A program made the position numbers and the translations under genes. Below, piece after piece: positions 63,301-64,000 of a stretch of DNA of 64,000 bases. The DNA comes from Brenneria populi (GTDB taxonomy: Bacteria; Pseudomonadota; Gammaproteobacteria; Enterobacterales; Enterobacteriaceae): contig NZ_JAYWTM010000004.1 of assembly GCF_036016195.1 (NCBI RefSeq), positions 434,001-498,000 of the forward strand, given 5' to 3'. The notes beneath the pieces were generated by a model. It was not told where the DNA came from. It did not search any database and worked only from the letters and a program-made list of their open reading frames with translations. The number at the start of each line of letters is the position of its first letter. The stretch's first letter is position 1.

Positions 63301-63425
63301 AAAACGCCGGGAGCGTTTTTCCGCGTCACGCAGTGACGCCCCGCAGGGCAAGCCCCAGGGATGGGGCGAGTAAAAAAACGCCGGGAGCGTTTTTCCACGT
63401 CACGTCGTAGTGCCCCGCCTTGCGG
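63298..63425. repeat. Tandem hairpin repeat, 74-bp period
   Basis: Two head-to-tail units; AAAAAAACGCCGGGAGCGTT recurs at 63298 and 63372. Each unit has the hairpin AAAAACGC-CGGGA-GCGTTTTT (63300-63320 and 63374-63394) followed by a CGTCACG segment; unit 1 also carries GCAAGCCCCAGGGATGGGGC. It lies between the phoB promoter and sbcD in the 309-base divergent interval. Confidence 0.75.
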
Positions 63426-63530
63426 CATATCTTCGCGCCGCTTTCCAAAGCCGTTTTTTCACCAGGACAGGCCGGCATACGGCTGTTTATACTAAACGGC
63501 ACCGCAATGACTTAGCGCTCAAGGAGTTCC

Positions 63531-64000
63531 ATGCGTATTATTCACACCGCCGACTGGCATCTGGGGCAATATTTTTACACCAAAAGCCGCGCAGCCGAGC
63601 ATCAAGCCTTCCTGCACTGGCTGATCGCCCAGGTCGAGCTGCGTCAGGTGGATGCAGCAATAGTAGCAGGAGATATCTTTGATAATGGCTCGCCGCCCAG
63701 CTATGCGCGGGAAATGTATTACCGCTTCGTTGTCGATCTGCAGCGAACAGGCTGCCGTCTGGTTATCCTGGCCGGCAACCATGATTCCGTCGCTACGCTG
63801 AACGAATCGCGGGATCTGCTGGCCTTTATGAATACCCAGGTTATCGCCGGCGCCGACGACGATCTCGAAAAACAGGTGCTTGTGCTGGAAAATCGTCAGG
63901 GACAGCCCGGCGCCCTACTGTGCGCGATCCCTTTTCTGCGGCCGCGCGATCTGACGACCAGTCAGGCCGGGCAGTCCGGCGATGAAAAGCAGCAAAAACT
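63531..64000 (+). CDS. sbcD: Exonuclease SbcCD subunit D (5' part)
   Basis: The first 156 residues of a protein near 400 residues long, cut by the window end. The metallophosphoesterase motifs are clear: ADWHLGQ near 7, GDIFDN near 48, and GNHDS near 83. With SbcC it forms the Mre11-Rad50-type nuclease that opens DNA hairpins and processes palindromes. AAGGAG lies seven bases before the ATG. Divergent from phoB, as in E. coli. Confidence 0.96.
   Translation, partial: MRIIHTADWHLGQYFYTKSRAAEHQAFLHWLIAQVELRQVDAAIVAGDIFDNGSPPSYAREMYYRFVVDLQRTGCRLVILAGNHDSVATLNESRDLLAFMNTQVIAGADDDLEKQVLVLENRQGQPGALLCAIPFLRPRDLTTSQAGQSGDEKQQK

Noticed and set aside
63298..63425. Possible CRISPR or phage attachment site from the tandem repeats near sbcD
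   Set aside because: Two units only, whole units repeated with no unique spacers, and no integrase or tRNA adjacent.
1..64000. Prophage, integron, secretion island or toxin-antitoxin cluster
   Set aside because: No integrase, transposase, phage structural gene or base-composition break was seen; apart from tomB-hha, which is a core regulatory pair, the genes are standard core functions.

Overview
The window is a stretch of enterobacterial core chromosome. Gene order follows the E. coli acrAB to sbcCD neighbourhood (about 10 min on the K-12 map), in the orientation acrA(partial)-acrB ... phoB-sbcD(partial). Protein sequences are close to, but clearly different from, E. coli. Together with the rpmE2/rpmJ2 pair beside tomB-hha and many ERIC-type intergenic repeats, this suggests a plant-associated or environmental member of Enterobacterales, most likely Pectobacteriaceae (Brenneria/Pectobacterium/Dickeya type). 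That placement is an inference from gene content and repeats, not from a search.

Layout. 1-6.2 kb: end of the AcrAB drug efflux operon, a Zur-boxed pair of zinc-independent ribosomal proteins, and tomB-hha with a long leader. 6.3-10.8 kb: 4.5S RNA (ffs), atl, ybaY, tesB, and the nitrogen-regulated glnK-amtB operon with a visible sigma54 promoter and NtrC site. 10.8-16.8 kb: mdlAB exporter, decR, queC, ybaV. 16.8-26.5 kb: the protein-quality-control block ppiD, hupB, lon, clpX, clpP, tig, bolA, with sigma32 promoters before lon and clpP. 26.8-36.3 kb: yajG, ampG, the cytochrome bo3 operon cyoABCDE, yajR, yajQ. 36.6-43.2 kb: panE, yajL, thiI, then xseB-ispA-dxs (isoprenoid precursor supply). 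43.2-47.4 kb: the minus-strand operon nrdR-ribD-ribE-nusB-thiL-pgpA. 47.6-54.7 kb: yajI, the queA-tgt-yajC-secD-secF operon (queuosine plus Sec translocation), acpH. 54.8-64 kb: a 2-Cys peroxiredoxin with an OxyR-like site, ybdG, proY, brnQ, a PstS-like binding protein downstream of phoBR, and the start of sbcD.

No prophage, integrase, IS transposase, CRISPR array, toxin cluster or tRNA was seen. The non-core content is intergenic: 66-bp ERIC deletion derivatives, longer composite ERIC-like elements with a non-standard centre, a recurring hairpin AAAAACGC-N5-GCGTTTTT, and a 164-bp palindromic element between yajL and thiI bracketed by exact 22-bp direct repeats. I found no convincing wholly new multi-gene system. 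The best leads are these repeats, two short ORFs in the tomB leader, the OxyR-type site before the peroxiredoxin gene, and the PstS-like protein coupled to phoBR.
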